The notes beneath the pieces were generated by a model. It had not been told where the DNA came from and made no database searches. It was given only the letters and a program-made list of their open reading frames with translations. A program made the position numbers and the translations under genes. Below are positions 18,599-27,337 of a stretch of DNA of 64,000 bases, in pieces (within the stretch, counting starts at the first letter, position 1; the number at the start of each line of letters is the position of its first letter). The DNA is from Nitrospinaceae bacterium (GTDB taxonomy: Bacteria; Nitrospinota; Nitrospinia; Nitrospinales; VA-1): assembly GCA_029261655.1 (NCBI GenBank), contig JAJDAY010000026.1, positions 202,362 through 266,361 of the forward strand, read 5' to 3'.

Positions 18599-19444
18599 AT
18601 GTATTTCCGAATCGAACATCAACTCCGGTTTCAATATTCCCAACCGGTCTTTATAGAACCGACGATTATTCGTCTTCAGCCTCGCTCCGATTCCTGGCAG
18701 GAACTTTTGAATTTTAAAATGGACATTACCCCCAACCCTCAGGGGGGAGCAGATTCCAACGGTCTTGATGGGACGCCCACTACTTTGCTCTGGTTTTCTG
18801 GTTTAACCGAATCCCTTTCCATCGACACTGTATCGGAGGTGAGGACACTTAAGGAAGACCCCTTCAATTTTATCCTTCCAAAAAAACAGTCACTGCCCTT
18901 TGAATACCCCCCGTATTACGGAAACATGTTAACTCCCTACCTGCAACGAATAACCCCCAGCGAACCGGTGACCCGGTTCGCACGAGAATTAATGAAAGAG
19001 GCCGATCACAATCCAACGGCCTTTCCGGGCCTTTTGGCCGCCCGAATCAACAAGATTTGTGAAATCGTGTTTCGCGAACACGGGGACCCCATGCTTCCTG
19101 AAAAAGTTCTGGGAGGAGAGCCGGCGGCCTGCCGGGACCTGGCCGTGCTGTTCATGGATGTCTGCCGATCCGTCGGTCTTGCCTCCCGCTTTACAAGCGG
19201 GTATTACCATTTAGACACGGATGCCCCTGAATTAGAACTTCATGCCTGGGCCGAGGTCTATTTTCCCGGTGCCGGGTGGCGGGGATACGATCCCACTCAT
19301 GGCCTCACCGTTTCCGACCATCACGTTGCTGTGGCTTCCGGGGCAGACCCGGTCATCGCCGCACCCACTTACGGGACAGTCCGTGGCACAGGAGCAACAT
19401 CCACAATGGACTACAAGATTGGCATTAAGATTTTAAAAAAATAG
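18599..19444 (+). CDS. Transglutaminase-like cysteine peptidase family protein
   Basis: A 281-residue member of the bacterial transglutaminase-like family with its beta-rich N-terminal domain (MYFRIEHQLRFQYSQPVFIEP) and the catalytic core: Cys in EPAACRDLAVLFMDVCRSVGL, His in ELHAWAEVYFPGAGW, Asp in YDPTHG. There is no signal peptide, so it acts in the cytoplasm. Most bacterial members are thought to be peptidases or amide-bond hydrolases rather than cross-linkers. It ends the Anbu operon, with AAAGGA just before its start. Together the operon joins a predicted amide ligase with two predicted amide hydrolases. Confidence 0.9.
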   Translation: MYFRIEHQLRFQYSQPVFIEPTIIRLQPRSDSWQELLNFKMDITPNPQGGADSNGLDGTPTTLLWFSGLTESLSIDTVSEVRTLKEDPFNFILPKKQSLPFEYPPYYGNMLTPYLQRITPSEPVTRFARELMKEADHNPTAFPGLLAARINKICEIVFREHGDPMLPEKVLGGEPAACRDLAVLFMDVCRSVGLASRFTSGYYHLDTDAPELELHAWAEVYFPGAGWRGYDPTHGLTVSDHHVAVASGADPVIAAPTYGTVRGTGATSTMDYKIGIKILKK

Positions 19445-19694
19445 ATTACCTTCGCACCGAATTCATCTACGGGATGTAACAAACCGAATTCACAGTTCAA
19501 AATTTAATCTTCGTTGATTTATTTGGGCTTAGGAATATTTCATTGAGTAAAAACTAATCAAAACATCCACCGGCAAAAAAATATCTATTACGGTGTCAAA
19601 AAGAGTATGATTCTAAAAAATTTAAAACGGTCTCCCAGCTTCCAGAACACCTGGAGGAATTGGTTTGGATCGTTTAACTCTTGAGGAACGCTAG

Positions 19695-21887
19695 ATGAAA
19701 GTCGCGGTAATTTACAATAAATCCCAAGACAATGAGGGAGTTCTCAACGTTTTTGGAATGCAGAATCAGGAAACTTATAATCCAAAAACAGTTGAACGGG
19801 TTGCTTCCGCTTTGGAAAAAGGCGGCCACAATGTCAGGGTCATTGATGGAAATATAAACGTCATTGAGCAACTGCAGGCATTTATGCCCAGGGTCGTTCA
19901 AGGTGAACAGCCGGGTATGGTTTTTAATATGGCCTACGGTCTTCAGGGCGTGAGCCGTTATACCCATATGCCTTCCCTGCTCGAAATGCTTGGAGTTCCT
20001 TATGTCGGGTCAAGCCCCGCCGGACATGGAGTGGCGCTTGATAAAGTCACCACCAAGGTAATGATTCAAGCGGCGGGTCTCCCCACAGCGCCGTACTGGG
20101 TTTTTTACAATGCCGATCAGATTCCAGATGATTTACCTTATCCGATAATCACCAAACCAAAAATGGAAGCGGTTTCCATGGGCATCCAGGTCATTCATGA
20201 CCTTAATTCCCTGAAAACCGCTATTGTCGACCTGGTAGCTCAATTCAAGCAACCTGTTTTAGTTGAGCAGTTCATTCCCGGAAGGGAGTTTGCCGTGGGA
20301 TTATTGGGTAACCGTGACCCGGAGATTTTCCCAATATTGGAAATTGATCTCGCAGGCGATCCGAATGCCATTCAAAGTCTTGAAGATAAGATGAAAAAAC
20401 CCAAAGGGAAAATATGCCCCTCCCTGGTGGATGAAAAAGTAGGTAAAGAAATTCGCCGCCTGACTAAAGAGACATTCCGTATATTGGGAATTTATGATTT
20501 TTGCCGGGTGGATTTTCGCATGGATGACAAGGGCAATTTGTATATTCTGGAATTGAACTCAATGGCCAGTCTTGGCCTGACCGGCTCTTATTTTCATGCC
20601 GCCCAAGTAGCGGGTTATACCTATGAATCCATGGTGAACAGAATGCTGGATGTCGCGGTGGAACGTTATTTTGGAGGCCAGCAGATCGATCAGGTTTTAG
20701 TTCAAGAGCCGGAGTCAAAAGCCAAGAAAGATCCTCTTCGAATTCGTCTAAGAAGTTATCTGCGGGGAAATCTGCGAACGATGGAAGATGATCTTGAGAA
20801 GATGGTGGAGATCAACTCTTTTGTCCAGAATATCGAGGGCATTAATTCCCTGGGTCGCTGGATAGCCAACAAACTCAGTCCCATTGGATTTCACCGTCAT
20901 GTGTACTCCCGAGCAGAATTTGGAAATATTTTGTATCTCACAAATCACATGGAAGAGACCAACGATATCCTTATTGTTGGGAATTTAGACAATCCTGTAG
21001 ACTTCGAAGATTATAATGCCTTCATTGAAGAGAAAGGCCGGTTGTATGGTACTGGTGTGGCCAGAGGGAAAGGCGGCATCGCCGTTTTGTTGGGGGCGAT
21101 TAAGGCATTGCGGTACACACGGACTTTAAAAAGGGTGAAATGCGGAATCCTGTTAATCACCGATGAATCTTTGGGCGAACGATCCTCAAAACCGGTCATT
21201 GAAGAACTCTCAAAAAAATCAAATTATGTCGTCGGGTTAAGAGGAGCGGGTTTGAGCGGAGAAATCATGACTTCGTGCTCCGGCACATTAAGGTATGAGA
21301 TTGAAATAAATCGACGTCAGAGTAAAGGGGGCTTAAAATCATCTTCCGATGTCAGTGACCCCATACTTTTTGCATCACAAAAAATTAATGCGCTAAGAAA
21401 ATTAAATTCCGAGCCGGATGGAATTTTTACCACCATAACCGGATTACAGACTAAAGGAATGGAAGATCAACCCACCTATCATGCCGCGTTGTCTTTTGTG
21501 GTTCGTTATCGCACTTTAGATCAGAAAAAAAAGCTGGAAGAGCAGGTCAATCTGATATTCACTTCCAAACCGCAAGACAATATCAAGGTCCACGTAACTA
21601 AGGGAGCGCAAAGAAAGCCTTTTCTGGAGACCGAGAGAACACTCAGGTTTTATGAAAAGATAGAACGCATGGCCAAATTATTGGAAGTCAGAGTTAAAAA
21701 ATCCGAGAACAGCATGGTCTCCTGTATGGCAAATGTAGCGGAAGGGGTTCCTGCTCTTGATGGGTTTGGTCCGGTTACAGGCGCTTATGGTTCCAATAAT
21801 GAACACGTAATTCGTGACAGCCTGATCGACCGGGGTGTCCTTCTCGCCTACCTTATTTATCAGTCTTCCAAGAATTTCGATTTATGA
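19695..21887 (+). CDS. ATP-grasp (D-Ala-D-Ala ligase-like) fused to a degenerate M20 peptidase-like domain
   Basis: A 730-residue fusion. Residues 1 to about 335 are a D-Ala-D-Ala-ligase-type ATP-grasp with intact nucleotide and metal motifs (PIITKPKMEAVSMGIQV, VLVEQFIPGREFAVG, CRVDFRMDDKGNLYILELNS). Residues about 360-730 follow the M20/ArgE fold, but every metal position looks changed: the GHxD motif reads GNLDN (about 430), ADxKGG reads ARGKGG (about 456), DEE reads DES (about 488), the third ligand loop reads GLRGAG (about 515), and the final His motif reads AYGSNNEHV (about 698). The ligase should be active and the second domain probably binds peptide rather than cutting it. GAGGAA precedes the ATG. 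It overlaps the GGT gene by four bases. Confidence 0.85.
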   Translation: MKVAVIYNKSQDNEGVLNVFGMQNQETYNPKTVERVASALEKGGHNVRVIDGNINVIEQLQAFMPRVVQGEQPGMVFNMAYGLQGVSRYTHMPSLLEMLGVPYVGSSPAGHGVALDKVTTKVMIQAAGLPTAPYWVFYNADQIPDDLPYPIITKPKMEAVSMGIQVIHDLNSLKTAIVDLVAQFKQPVLVEQFIPGREFAVGLLGNRDPEIFPILEIDLAGDPNAIQSLEDKMKKPKGKICPSLVDEKVGKEIRRLTKETFRILGIYDFCRVDFRMDDKGNLYILELNSMASLGLTGSYFHAAQVAGYTYESMVNRMLDVAVERYFGGQQIDQVLVQEPESKAKKDPLRIRLRSYLRGNLRTMEDDLEKMVEINSFVQNIEGINSLGRWIANKLSPIGFHRHVYSRAEFGNILYLTNHMEETNDILIVGNLDNPVDFEDYNAFIEEKGRLYGTGVARGKGGIAVLLGAIKALRYTRTLKRVKCGILLITDESLGERSSKPVIEELSKKSNYVVGLRGAGLSGEIMTSCSGTLRYEIEINRRQSKGGLKSSSDVSDPILFASQKINALRKLNSEPDGIFTTITGLQTKGMEDQPTYHAALSFVVRYRTLDQKKKLEEQVNLIFTSKPQDNIKVHVTKGAQRKPFLETERTLRFYEKIERMAKLLEVRVKKSENSMVSCMANVAEGVPALDGFGPVTGAYGSNNEHVIRDSLIDRGVLLAYLIYQSSKNFDL

Positions 21888-23515
21888 AACTGGAGAAGAT
21901 TGAAAAAAGTTTCTCTCCCACTGAAGATGGAAAATGCGCGACCTCGGAGAATGGCATGGTCTCCACCGCTTTCCCTGAAGCGACAGAAGCCGGGGTGGAG
22001 ATGCTCCGAAGAGGTGGAAATGCCATTGACGCCGCCTGCGCAGCGGCATTTGCGTTGAGCGTGTGCGAACCGCAAGCCAGCGGCCTGGGAGGACAGTCCA
22101 TGGCCATTCTTCATATTGAAGGTAAGACAATTGCCCTGGATGGTTCCAGTCGCGTTCCTTCTCTCGCCCATATGGACCGCATCGATAAGAAGACCCAGAG
22201 GTTCCGGGGTTATAAGGCCACGACGGTTCCCAGCACTCCTGCCCTGCTGGGCCATTTGAATTTTCGTTACGGAAAACTGGAATGGTCACAAATTTTGGAG
22301 CCTGCGATTCGTATTGCCCGTGAAGGTTATGCCATCACCCAACTTCAGCATGATTTGCAAACCCGTGAAGCTGAAAATTTTTTGCTCATGGATTCCTTGT
22401 CGGGCGCCAAATACTTTTTAAAAGATGGTCAAACCCCATATCCCGTGGGAGAGCGATTTGTACAGGAAGATTTGGCGCAGTTATTGGAGCATTTGTCCCT
22501 ACACGGGGTGAAGTCATTTTACACAGGGGATATTGCCAGGCAGATTGATGAGGATATGCGCTTTCACGAAGGGTTTTTGCGCGCCGAGGATTTGGCTTTG
22601 ATTCCATGGCCCGTTGAGAGGAAACCCATCAGCAGAAATTACCGCAAGATCAAGGTATTCACCAGCCCGCCTCCCGGAGCAGGTAGAACGTTGTTATTGG
22701 TTTTACAAATATTAAAAAATCTTCCGGCTAAATTATTAAAGAGTAGAAGCGCGCAAGCCTATCATTTCATGGCGGAAATTTTTAGAAAGGGACTGTTGAA
22801 TCATAAAGAGCGTCCTTTTGACCCGAACATCTACCCGCAATTACCAGACGACAGAAAGATTCTGAGCCAGGCCTTTGCCAGAAACTTATCTTCCACCATT
22901 CGGGATGAAATCGACCCTTCCCTGCCCTTGGAAGAACTATTTACATTGGCCAATGACACCACACATCTTTCGGTAATGGATAAAGAGGGAAACGCCATCG
23001 GAATCACTCAGTCCATTGAATTGGTTTATGGCTCTAAAGTGGCGGCCCGGGGCCTGGGGTTTTTATATAACAACTACATGAGTTCTCTCGACACTCAAGA
23101 TCCTTCGCACCCTTATTACCTAAGACCCAACGCGATTCCCTGGAGTTCCGTTGCCCCGGTGATCGTTTTTTACAAGGATAAACCCTGGATGGTTGCCGGA
23201 AGCCCTGGAAGTGAGCGCATTTTTTCATCCATGAGCCAGTTCCTTTCCCATATTGTAGACTCCGACCTTTCCATTGGCGAGGCCATGAAAAGGCCCAGGT
23301 TTCATTGCACCGTGGGAGGAAAATTGAGCATTGAAGCGGAGCGAGTTGACCCTGAAATCATCCGTTATCTTGAACAGGTCGGATATAAAATTGATCAGAG
23401 AGAAGCATATTCCTTTTATCTGGGAGCCATTCATGCCGTCGTTAAATGCCAAACTAAAAACCAGTTTCAAGGGGTAGCCGAAATCAGGCGTGACGGCATC
23501 GCCCAAGGGCCATGA
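21884..23515 (+). CDS. Gamma-glutamyltransferase family protein
   Basis: A 543-residue N-terminal-nucleophile hydrolase of the GGT family. The opening (MVSTAFPEATEAGVEMLRRGGNAIDAACAAAFAL) and LGGQSMAI are typical; self-processing should occur before the Thr in NDTTHLSVMDKEGNAIG, giving a small subunit from about residue 360. Unlike classic periplasmic GGT there is no signal peptide, so it should work in the cytoplasm on the product of its neighbours. Translational coupling with the ATP-grasp fusion (ATGA overlap) and a 3-bp gap to the next gene link them in one operon. Likely reaction: hydrolysis or transfer of a gamma-glutamyl-type amide; the substrate is unknown. Confidence 0.88.
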   Translation: MKLEKIEKSFSPTEDGKCATSENGMVSTAFPEATEAGVEMLRRGGNAIDAACAAAFALSVCEPQASGLGGQSMAILHIEGKTIALDGSSRVPSLAHMDRIDKKTQRFRGYKATTVPSTPALLGHLNFRYGKLEWSQILEPAIRIAREGYAITQLQHDLQTREAENFLLMDSLSGAKYFLKDGQTPYPVGERFVQEDLAQLLEHLSLHGVKSFYTGDIARQIDEDMRFHEGFLRAEDLALIPWPVERKPISRNYRKIKVFTSPPPGAGRTLLLVLQILKNLPAKLLKSRSAQAYHFMAEIFRKGLLNHKERPFDPNIYPQLPDDRKILSQAFARNLSSTIRDEIDPSLPLEELFTLANDTTHLSVMDKEGNAIGITQSIELVYGSKVAARGLGFLYNNYMSSLDTQDPSHPYYLRPNAIPWSSVAPVIVFYKDKPWMVAGSPGSERIFSSMSQFLSHIVDSDLSIGEAMKRPRFHCTVGGKLSIEAERVDPEIIRYLEQVGYKIDQREAYSFYLGAIHAVVKCQTKNQFQGVAEIRRDGIAQGP

Positions 23516-23518
23516 GGC

Positions 23519-24289
23519 ATGGCTAAACGACCCATCCTGATTTCCATTCCGCATGGCGGAACAAAAATTCCTCATGAGATTTCCGATCGGGTTTGTATTA
23601 CAAAAAAGGATTTGTTCGAGGATGGGGACGCCTTCACCCGGGAAATTTACGGCATAAAAGATGAAGTTCAGGCTTTAATCGAAACTGATATCGCCAGAGC
23701 ATTTGTCGATTTAAATCGTGAGACATCAGACAGGCCTCCAAAAAATCCCGATGGAATTGTTAAAAGCAAAACCTGCCATAGCCAACCGATCTATTCTTCT
23801 CAAATATTTCAAAATGAACCCATTGTTGAATCACTGATTCAAAAGTACTACGATCCCTACCATAAAAAAATTCGAGACTTATTAAGTACCCAGTCCCAAA
23901 TCCAATTAGCCCTGGATTGCCATACCATGGAAGCTGTTGGCCCTTCCATTGCTCCTGATAGGGGAAAAGAGCGTCCCCTTATTTGTCTGGGAAACAATTA
24001 CGGAAATAGCTGTCCCGATGAATGGGTGCAAAAGTTAGCCGAATGTTTTCAGGAAAGTTTTAGCTTGCAAGAAGGTGACGTGAAAATCAACGAACCCTTC
24101 GCGGGAGGCTATATCACCAGGAAATACGGTAACGATCCCGTCCCCTGGATTCAAATTGAGATGAATCGAAAGCTGTATCTCTCCGACCCCTGGTTCGACC
24201 GAAAAAGTTTTACCGTGATTCCAAGCCGGTTGAGTCAATTAAGAGATGCTTTTAAAACCGGACTGAATTTATTTTGCCGGCAATGGTAA
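23519..24289 (+). CDS. N-formylglutamate amidohydrolase family protein
   Basis: A 256-residue member of PF05013. Signatures are ISIPHGGTKIPHEI at the N-terminus, FVDLNRETSDRPPKNPDG, LALDCHTMEAVGPS with a probable zinc His, and VPWIQIEMNRKLYL. HutG-type members release formate from N-formylglutamate in histidine breakdown, but no hut genes are present. Placement behind an ATP-grasp ligase and a GGT suggests it deacylates or cleaves a glutamyl-like compound made there. The gene starts three bases after the GGT stop. It closes the second amide-chemistry operon. Confidence 0.85.
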   Translation: MAKRPILISIPHGGTKIPHEISDRVCITKKDLFEDGDAFTREIYGIKDEVQALIETDIARAFVDLNRETSDRPPKNPDGIVKSKTCHSQPIYSSQIFQNEPIVESLIQKYYDPYHKKIRDLLSTQSQIQLALDCHTMEAVGPSIAPDRGKERPLICLGNNYGNSCPDEWVQKLAECFQESFSLQEGDVKINEPFAGGYITRKYGNDPVPWIQIEMNRKLYLSDPWFDRKSFTVIPSRLSQLRDAFKTGLNLFCRQW

Positions 24290-24309
24290 ATAAGAATTGG
24301 AAATGAGCT

Positions 24310-24534
24310 ATGAAAAAAATATCCACTGCGCAAAGGAAAATGGATATTGCTAATATATTCACGTCAGAAAACATTGAGCAGTCAATTTCCCGTTTGGAGC
24401 ATCGGATCAAAGAACGGTTCAATCAAATCAAGCAGGTATTTATCGAAGTTCAAAGCAGGCGGGGACATCAGATGAAGTACCCATTAGGAAAGAATTCCGG
24501 TGGGCAGTATACGACGGGTGTCGGGGTTAATTGA
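24310..24534 (+). pseudogene. Duplicated 3' fragment of the CDF transporter gene within a small ORF
   Basis: The 74-codon ORF carries, from 24362 to 24471, a 110-bp copy of the CDF gene's last codons (14738-14847) with seven mismatches by my count (about 94% identity), in the same reading frame. Only two residues differ (D to N, R to Q); the other changes are silent. The N-terminal 20 codons and the tail after GHQM do not match the CDF gene. It could be a non-functional remnant of a duplication, or a small expressed peptide containing the transporter's terminal helix. It lies 20 bp after the amidohydrolase gene. Confidence 0.6.
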
Positions 24535-24568
24535 AGGCGGTTCCATTTTCCTTTCCCACGAAAGACAA

Positions 24569-24586
24569 AAAAACCAGCAGGTTTTT
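24569..24586. terminator. Short bidirectional terminator-like hairpin
   Basis: AAAAACC-AGCA-GGTTTTT forms a 7-bp stem with a tetraloop, A-rich on one side and T-rich on the other, exactly between two converging units (the GGT operon on plus and the beta-helix gene on minus). The GC content is low, so termination may be weak. Confidence 0.45.
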
Positions 24587-24596
24587 GTTCCTGTAA

Positions 24597-26000
24597 TCAT
24601 TGGCATTCCGACCCACTAGAATTGTTTACCCTGGAAGCGCAGTTGACGCCCATCTGCTCGATGTTCATCCTGCCGGTGGGAGAAATGCCAAACTTATCCG
24701 CAGGCACTGTCAGCAATGGGACTCCCCAGCTTCCCCGGGTTCTGGATCCGATCGAAGGAAACTTTTTAAATTTAAAAAGCCCTGTAACGCAGGTCAACTC
24801 GTCAACGCAATCCTGAATCTTATTAATCAGCCTGTCGGCATCCGCATCCCTGAAAGCAGGAAACGCGCCTGCTGTTGCCGAAATCGAATCCCAGACCTCA
24901 TTACCACCGTGGGTTAGAGTTGTAATGTCAATATTGCCCAGAGCTAATTCAGCATGAGGCGTTGAGGATTTTTTTATCTCAGGGTCTTTTTCCGGGTCTT
25001 CCAGGTGATCCGAAAAATCGTCCCCTTTGGATGGATTGTCGCCATCATGTCGATTATTATCGTTGAAGTAAACCGACGCAGAATTAAAAGGATAGCTATT
25101 GTCGTCATCATTCCCGAGAATCATTGCTGTACGCCCATTCACTTCCCAATAATCATTAGAATACCAATCGAGAATTATGTCACCGTTTGAATGGTCGATG
25201 TTCCCAACTTGCGTAGGAATAGCGATGTCATAAAGAAAATTGTTGACCATCGCCGCCTGACAGGTTCCTGAAGCATACGGATGGCGATCATTAGCGTGAG
25301 CAAAAATATTCCTGTAATACAGGACTTGAACATGGTCGCAAAGGGAATTCTTGGGATCGTTAATTGCCTCGTACATGATCGAATCTAAAACATACATATT
25401 TTTCTTGAACGTTTCGTTATCAGGCGACCAAAACCCTATGCCTTCGTCATCGTTCCAGGATGAAGTAACATGTGAATAAACAACATTGCTGGATGGGGCA
25501 TCTATCATAAAACAACTTTCATTTGAATCTTCATTCCCCTGCTGACATCGTAAATGCTCTATGACCACATCACTCACGCCAGTAATTTTTACCTGGTGGT
25601 TACGAAAAGTGATCCCCGGCGAAGGGCAGGTCTGCCCCAAAAAAATCATATTTCCGGTTGTTATATTTACACGAGTAGAAAGGTCGATTGCCCCGCCCAC
25701 ATTGCAGGTAATAATCCGGTTAGCTGTGGTTGATTCAAGTGCTTCCCGCAAAGACCCTGCACCGGAATCATTGAGATTATCCACGGTCAGATGGATCGGG
25801 TTACCTGCCCTCGTTACCGGGACAAAGCCAAATCCATCATTTGTTGTGAACCCGACGCGGCCCTCAATGACCGGAATATAGCTCTTGTGGCTGGTTCCGA
25901 CTGTCCCGGCAGCTATGCCCGTAATGGCATAAGCGTTCGCACTAAACAACAGCGCGGTTAATACAAAAAATATCTTAACCAAAGTTTTGCCCACCCACAA
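24597..26000 (-). CDS. Secreted right-handed beta-helix (pectate-lyase-like) protein
   Basis: A 467-residue exported protein with signal peptide IFFVLTALLFSANAYA. From residue about 65 it follows the pectate lyase family 1/parallel beta-helix pattern: NLNDSGAGSLREALES, GGAIDLSTRVNITTGNMIFLGQT, VVIEHLRC, then short rungs ending in N or D. An intact catalytic Arg and Ca2+ site cannot be confirmed by eye, so the enzyme activity is uncertain. The C-terminus holds several cysteines. The start codon lies inside the end of the upstream small gene (26-bp overlap), indicating coupled translation. It might degrade or bind polysaccharide outside the cell. Confidence 0.72.
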   Translation of the reverse strand: MWVGKTLVKIFFVLTALLFSANAYAITGIAAGTVGTSHKSYIPVIEGRVGFTTNDGFGFVPVTRAGNPIHLTVDNLNDSGAGSLREALESTTANRIITCNVGGAIDLSTRVNITTGNMIFLGQTCPSPGITFRNHQVKITGVSDVVIEHLRCQQGNEDSNESCFMIDAPSSNVVYSHVTSSWNDDEGIGFWSPDNETFKKNMYVLDSIMYEAINDPKNSLCDHVQVLYYRNIFAHANDRHPYASGTCQAAMVNNFLYDIAIPTQVGNIDHSNGDIILDWYSNDYWEVNGRTAMILGNDDDNSYPFNSASVYFNDNNRHDGDNPSKGDDFSDHLEDPEKDPEIKKSSTPHAELALGNIDITTLTHGGNEVWDSISATAGAFPAFRDADADRLINKIQDCVDELTCVTGLFKFKKFPSIGSRTRGSWGVPLLTVPADKFGISPTGRMNIEQMGVNCASRVNNSSGSECQ

Positions 26001-26547
26001 ATGCGAAAATATTAGAGCTTCCGTTCAGAATAAAAGTGAACACATCAATATCCCCAACGCCGGAACTCAGAGTGGGAGGAGTCGCGCCAGCCCATAAGCC
26101 CGTTTTAGTGACCCCCCTGATTTTCATAGAAGTCATTTTCATGGTCTTTGGACGGGACGCATTTTGAGTAACGACCAGTACCACCGATGTCGCCAACGTG
26201 GTGTTGGCCCCAATGAAATCAATCGCGGTGATGTTCTCCCTCATCGTGTACTTCTGGAAATTACCTTTGTCAAGATTGACTGTGAGCGTCCCACCGCTGG
26301 AAGTGGCTGTCCCAATGGTCTCGCCGTAGTCTTTGAGGGTGATACCTGTTCCGTCTGCGGTCACTCCTCTTGCGGTTTCTATCCCCGCAGTTTCTATTCT
26401 CGCAGCCCTTCTCTGGGTGGCAAAAGCCGTGGTCTCGGTTAATTTTGATTCTCTGATAATGTCCGTGCCACCGATAGGATTGTAGGAGGCGAGAGCTAAA
26501 ACCAAAACCAAGGGGATCACCAGAATTACAAGTATTTTATATTTCAT
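25975..26547 (-). CDS. Exported protein with N-terminal hydrophobic segment, unknown function
   Basis: From the ATG at 26547 (AAAAGGGC just upstream) this is about 190 residues: MKYKILVILVIPLVLVLALASYN forms one hydrophobic segment, which may be a signal or anchor. The rest is rich in T, G, A and V with beta-type periodicity, and the end (SSGVGDIDVFTFILNGSSNIFAFVGGQNFG) recalls phage tail-fibre or surface-fibre tips; that is resemblance only. The ORF track's longer start at 26583 adds residues before the signal and is less likely. It overlaps the beta-helix gene by 26 bp, so the two may act together at the surface. Confidence 0.5.
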   Translation of the reverse strand: MKYKILVILVIPLVLVLALASYNPIGGTDIIRESKLTETTAFATQRRAARIETAGIETARGVTADGTGITLKDYGETIGTATSSGGTLTVNLDKGNFQKYTMRENITAIDFIGANTTLATSVVLVVTQNASRPKTMKMTSMKIRGVTKTGLWAGATPPTLSSGVGDIDVFTFILNGSSNIFAFVGGQNFG

Positions 26548-27009
26548 AATTGCCCTTTTAAACGATGTGCTAATTAGCATCATCCGTTATAATCTTCTTC
26601 ATCCCAACTTAAAAATATATTTATTTATATGAAGTTACATTAGTTTTTCATTCAACCCCCTTCGGGGCAAAATACAAGGCCTTATCATACAACTGAAATA
26701 AAATTATTGCGAAAAATTTCTTTAAATATGTAATATCCATCTACTTACTATTAACAAACTGAACAAATAAAATATTCGAGCTGACATTGGTGCCTTGACA
26801 ATTTGCGCATCCTTATTTTGTCTCCCCTGTTTCTTAATATTCTGATCACATTTATAATAGTGAAACAGTGACTGCCAAGAAGGATACTTTCGACTATCCC
26901 CTTCATCTGACTTTATTTAATTGCATCCCATGAGTCCAACCCTTACCCTAAGGGGCCTTTCATTTCGCAAGGCTTGAGCCTTGCCTTAAAAAATTCTCCC
27001 CAAAAAGAA
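26548..27009. other. Divergent intergenic region before the symporter operon
   Basis: Without genes. It must hold promoters for the beta-helix pair (minus) and the symporter pair (plus). A clear TATAAT at 26853-26858 faces the symporter genes, with TTTCTT 17 bp before it as a poor -35. TTGACA at 26795-26800 has no good -10 at normal spacing. No other structure seen. Confidence 0.4.
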
Positions 27010-27330
27010 ATGCGCGCTTCTCAAAACACACAAGCAAAAGCCTACTGGAAGGAAAATATCCGCATTGTTCTTTCACTATTAGCGATATGGTTCGTGGTTT
27101 CTTTTGGAATGGCGATCCTGTTAGTCGATGTTCTCGACAACATTCGTTTTTTTGGATTCAAATTCGGTTTCTGGATGGCCCAACAAGGTTCCATTTTTTG
27201 TTTCGTCATTCTTATCTTTATCTATGTCCGCAAGATGAACAGGCTCGATCATAAATACGGAGTGGATGAGGACCGGGATCAATATTCCCAGGATGACGCT
27301 TATTACGACAGCAAAGAACCTGAACAGTAA
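27010..27330 (+). CDS. DUF4212 sodium/solute symporter small subunit
   Basis: A protein of about 106 residues with two transmembrane helices (IRIVLSLLAIWFVVSFGMAILLVDVL and FWMAQQGSIFCFVILIFIYV) framed by AYWKENIR and the tail KMNRLDHKYGVDED, the pattern of DUF4212. The family is encoded directly before VC_2705-type symporters and is regarded as their small subunit. The ORF track starts at TTG 26974; the ATG at 27010 with AAAAAGAA before it gives the usual family length, so I prefer it. The symporter gene begins eight bases after its stop. Confidence 0.83.
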   Translation: MRASQNTQAKAYWKENIRIVLSLLAIWFVVSFGMAILLVDVLDNIRFFGFKFGFWMAQQGSIFCFVILIFIYVRKMNRLDHKYGVDEDRDQYSQDDAYYDSKEPEQ

Positions 27331-27337
27331 AATCGGC

